Assembly: GCA_005881355.1 (NCBI GenBank) | Contig: VBDM01000067.1 | Span: 538-7,480, forward strand | Length of the DNA stretch: 6,943 nucleotides | Source: Betaproteobacteria bacterium | GTDB taxonomy: Bacteria; Pseudomonadota; Gammaproteobacteria; Burkholderiales; SG8-39 | Reading direction: 5' to 3' | Part shown: piece by piece, positions 5,013 through 6,943 of the stretch | How the letters are laid out: each line of letters begins with the position of its first letter | Numbering within the stretch: position 1 is the first letter of the stretch | Made by a program: the position numbers and the translations under genes | Notes under the pieces: generated by a model | Told to the model about the DNA's origin: nothing | The model's input: the letters and a program-made list of their open reading frames with translations, nothing else | Database searches by the model: none

Positions 5013-6809
5013 TCAGTGCCGGCTCTCGCCGAGTTGCGCGCGCGCCAGGCCCAGCAATCCGGAAAACCGGGCAGGCCGCTCAAGCGCCAGTTTTTCCAGC
5101 GTTGGCAGCCACTGCCGGGTCCATTGAGGATAAACCCTTATCGCCGCCCGCAGCGTGCGCATGGCCTCGGCGTTGCTCCCGGAAAGCGCGAGCAGTGCGA
5201 TTTGGCGCAGAACCACCGAGGGCATCGGATAGGCGCGCATCACCTGAGTATTGAGGGCAAGCTTGTCCCCGAGGTCGTCCTCGTCGAGAGCGATCGCCTC
5301 GCTCGCGATCCGTTCAAAGTAGGGCCCGAAGAGCGAGTCCTCGCGGAGCTCCATGAGACTCTCGAGATCGCGCTTCCCGGGAATTTCGCCGCGCGCACTC
5401 TTCGCCTCGACCGCGAGATACCACCGCTCGAATGCCCGGTAGTCGGACCACACACCGCGCGCGGTGAGGATCCCGGCAAGGACGACGACAAGGATCAGTC
5501 CACGGCGCGCTCGGGTCGGTTCGACAGCTGCGCCGCCGGGAGACGCTACGCCAAAGAGCAGCGCAAACACCCCCAGAAAATTGGCGTGCCAAAGCGGAAA
5601 CTCGACCATGCTGTGCAATCCGATAATCGCGAGGACGCCGATCGTCCAGCAGCGCTCGGGAGCGAGATTGCGCCACGGCGTTCGCCAAAGCCAGTACGCG
5701 AGCGGGATTGCGAAGCACAGCAAACCGGCGACGCCGGTCTCTGCCAGCAATTGCAGAAACAGGTTATGGCTGTGGCGGTCTAGACCTGGCGGCATACCAC
5801 CCGGCAACTCGGCTGATAATTCGAACGCCCGCCAGGCGTATTCACCGAACCCGATGCCCAAAAGAGGGCTCGAAAGAAACATCAGCCACGCATACAGGAA
5901 GAGCTGTACCCGTATCGGGCGCTCTCCGACCCCGACGCCGATATCCAGGTATCGTATCAGACGCTCCCCGGAGGAATTCGGTCTGCCCTCGGGTCCGACG
6001 AAGATCCCCGTGTAGAAGTTCAGAACCTGAACGAACAAAAATGCCGCGAAGGCGAACGAAGCAAATTGAAGGAGCTTTTTCGCTTCCCGTGAATGACCTC
6101 CAAGGCGAAGGAGTGGAATGAGCGCAGCCACGATCACGACATAACCCCAGGAGACGCGTGAGCCGGACAGCGCCATACCGGCTGCCAGAGGGAACGCAAC
6201 GATAAGCGCGGGAATGAGGCTTAGCGCGGCGCGCGCATAGAGAAAGGCCACAGAAACCAGCGCACACCCAAGATAATCCGCGAAATTGTTCGGCTGGTTC
6301 ACCGTGCCGAACATCGCATTGAGCGGTTGTACAGATGCGTAGGTCCCCGCCGGCAGCGGAACGTGGTAATACTGAATGAACCCGCTCGCAGCCGCCAGCA
6401 GACCCGCTAGAGCGAGCCACCATTGAAGCGCACGTGAAACCGCGGCCTCTCCAAGCTCGCTTCTCAGCCGGGCGCCCAGCATCACGAGCAGCGCCGCCCA
6501 GATCAGATAGAGCGCCCCCATCGCGCTGCGCAACGGATACGCCACCTGGTCCAGCGCCGCTTGAAGGACGAGCAGCGCTGCCAGCACAAAGAGCCCGATG
6601 CACATGCCGGGTACCGGCACAGGTTTCCTGGGAGATCCCGCAGCAATCGCCGCGAGCGCGACGAGTCCGATCACGAAGGCCAGCCACTCCGTGTAGAAAG
6701 TGAGAAACGGGTAGTAGTGGTACGGGTTCAGGAAGGGAAGCGATATCAGCAGCCCGCAAACAACCAGGCCGAGGCGGTGAAGGTCTGGAACGCGCATCCC
6801 GTTCCTCAT
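5013..6809 (-). CDS. PglL-like pilin O-oligosaccharyltransferase (O-antigen ligase family)
   Basis: A 598-residue inner-membrane protein of the Wzy_C/PglL class, which transfers lipid-linked glycan en bloc to periplasmic acceptors, usually Ser/Thr of pilins. The N-terminus has the PglL_A-type signature LPFLNPYHYYPFLTFYTEW (24-42). Many hydrophobic segments fill residues about 12-425. Visible family motifs are FGTVNQPNNFADYLG (167-181), the large periplasmic loop ending in RHSHNLFLQLLAETGVAG (345-362), whose histidines match the essential His region of PglL, and HSMVEFPLW (399-407). After a last membrane segment (about 436-452) comes a soluble C-terminal domain of about 145 residues (Wzy_C_2-like). 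Start is uncertain: Met1 follows the upstream stop by 6 bases, while Met5 (6795-6797) has AGGA five bases before it. Cotranscription with the upstream gene is likely. Position before mshE and mshA suggests MshA is the acceptor; WaaL-type O-antigen ligase is the alternative. Confidence 0.85.
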   Translation of the reverse strand: MRNGMRVPDLHRLGLVVCGLLISLPFLNPYHYYPFLTFYTEWLAFVIGLVALAAIAAGSPRKPVPVPGMCIGLFVLAALLVLQAALDQVAYPLRSAMGALYLIWAALLVMLGARLRSELGEAAVSRALQWWLALAGLLAAASGFIQYYHVPLPAGTYASVQPLNAMFGTVNQPNNFADYLGCALVSVAFLYARAALSLIPALIVAFPLAAGMALSGSRVSWGYVVIVAALIPLLRLGGHSREAKKLLQFASFAFAAFLFVQVLNFYTGIFVGPEGRPNSSGERLIRYLDIGVGVGERPIRVQLFLYAWLMFLSSPLLGIGFGEYAWRAFELSAELPGGMPPGLDRHSHNLFLQLLAETGVAGLLCFAIPLAYWLWRTPWRNLAPERCWTIGVLAIIGLHSMVEFPLWHANFLGVFALLFGVASPGGAAVEPTRARRGLILVVVLAGILTARGVWSDYRAFERWYLAVEAKSARGEIPGKRDLESLMELREDSLFGPYFERIASEAIALDEDDLGDKLALNTQVMRAYPMPSVVLRQIALLALSGSNAEAMRTLRAAIRVYPQWTRQWLPTLEKLALERPARFSGLLGLARAQLGESRH

Positions 6810-6815
6810 TTGCGC

Positions 6816-6943
6816 CTAGCGTCCAAATCTGCGCCGTGCCTCGCCGGCGAGAGCACCGAACGTCGCCGGGTCCTCCACAACCAGCCGTTCGAGGCGCTGC
6901 AGATTATCGGGAAAAGCACCCGGGTACATCGTCGCGAGCCGGG
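6816..6943 (-). CDS. C-terminal end of a second PglL-like (Wzy_C_2) protein, cut by right edge
   Basis: The frame enters from the right edge and ends at TAG (6816-6818), giving 41 complete codons with charged, helical composition and no membrane segment. On its own it is not diagnostic. Its last part aligns without gaps to residues 560-594 of the neighbouring PglL-like protein, with 15 of 35 positions identical by hand count (shared YP, LE, L, E, PA, F, L, G, AR and final G), and both proteins end within four residues of the aligned block. I therefore infer a tandem paralogue with the same C-terminal domain. The stop lies 6 bases before the next ATG, so the two genes form one transcription unit. 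The alternative is an unrelated protein with a similar short helical tail. Confidence 0.55.
   Translation of the reverse strand, partial: RLATMYPGAFPDNLQRLERLVVEDPATFGALAGEARRRFGR

Noticed and set aside
3223..5127. 634-codon open frame on the plus strand opposite mshE
   Set aside because: It is antisense to a fully conserved ATPase gene and rich in Arg, His, Asp and Gln, as expected of a shadow frame in GC-rich DNA; no domain or start signal is visible.
5842..6759. 305-codon minus-strand frame inside the PglL-like gene
   Set aside because: It is out of frame with the conserved ligase, which keeps all its motifs uninterrupted, and its Cys/Arg/Ser-rich product shows no membrane pattern.

Overview
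The window is part of a type IV pilus locus of the MSHA (mannose-sensitive haemagglutinin) type. All supported genes lie on the minus strand, so transcription runs from the right edge to the left. The DNA is GC-rich. The MshE, MshG, MshA, MshC, MshD order and the PglL-type glycosylation ligase suggest a Gram-negative proteobacterium, most likely a betaproteobacterium. That placement is an inference from gene content; the window holds no rRNA or other phylogenetic marker.

In transcription order: (1) the last 41 codons of a gene cut by the right edge, whose C-terminus resembles that of the next gene; (2) a 598-residue multi-pass membrane protein of the PglL/O-antigen ligase family, the type that attaches glycans to type IV pilins; (3) an MshE-like extension ATPase with an N-terminal tandem cyclic-di-GMP-binding motif; (4) an MshG-like inner-membrane platform protein; (5) a minor pseudopilin whose weak TTG start overlaps the end of the platform gene; (6) a 230-base non-coding gap with a clear promoter -10 box; (7) the major pilin gene, MshA-like; (8) an 86-base gap with a strong intrinsic terminator; (9) an MshC-like minor pseudopilin; (10) the first 47 codons of an MshD-like minor pseudopilin, cut by the left edge, whose start overlaps the mshC stop as ATGA.

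Together these make the motor (MshE), its membrane platform (MshG), the main fibre subunit (MshA), minor pilins that prime or cap the fibre (MshC, MshD and the unnamed pseudopilin) and, probably, the enzyme that O-glycosylates pilin. The layout suggests that mshA is expressed from its own promoter and separated from the downstream minor pilins by a partial terminator, giving much more major pilin than minor pilin. Assembly is probably under c-di-GMP control through MshE. The secretin and assembly genes (mshI to mshN in Vibrio), prepilin peptidase and any retraction ATPase are not in the window.

No CRISPR array, insertion sequence, tRNA or rRNA was seen. The most notable points are the probable tandem pair of PglL-like genes just upstream of mshE, the intact 24-5-24 c-di-GMP motif, and the promoter and terminator that bracket the major pilin gene.
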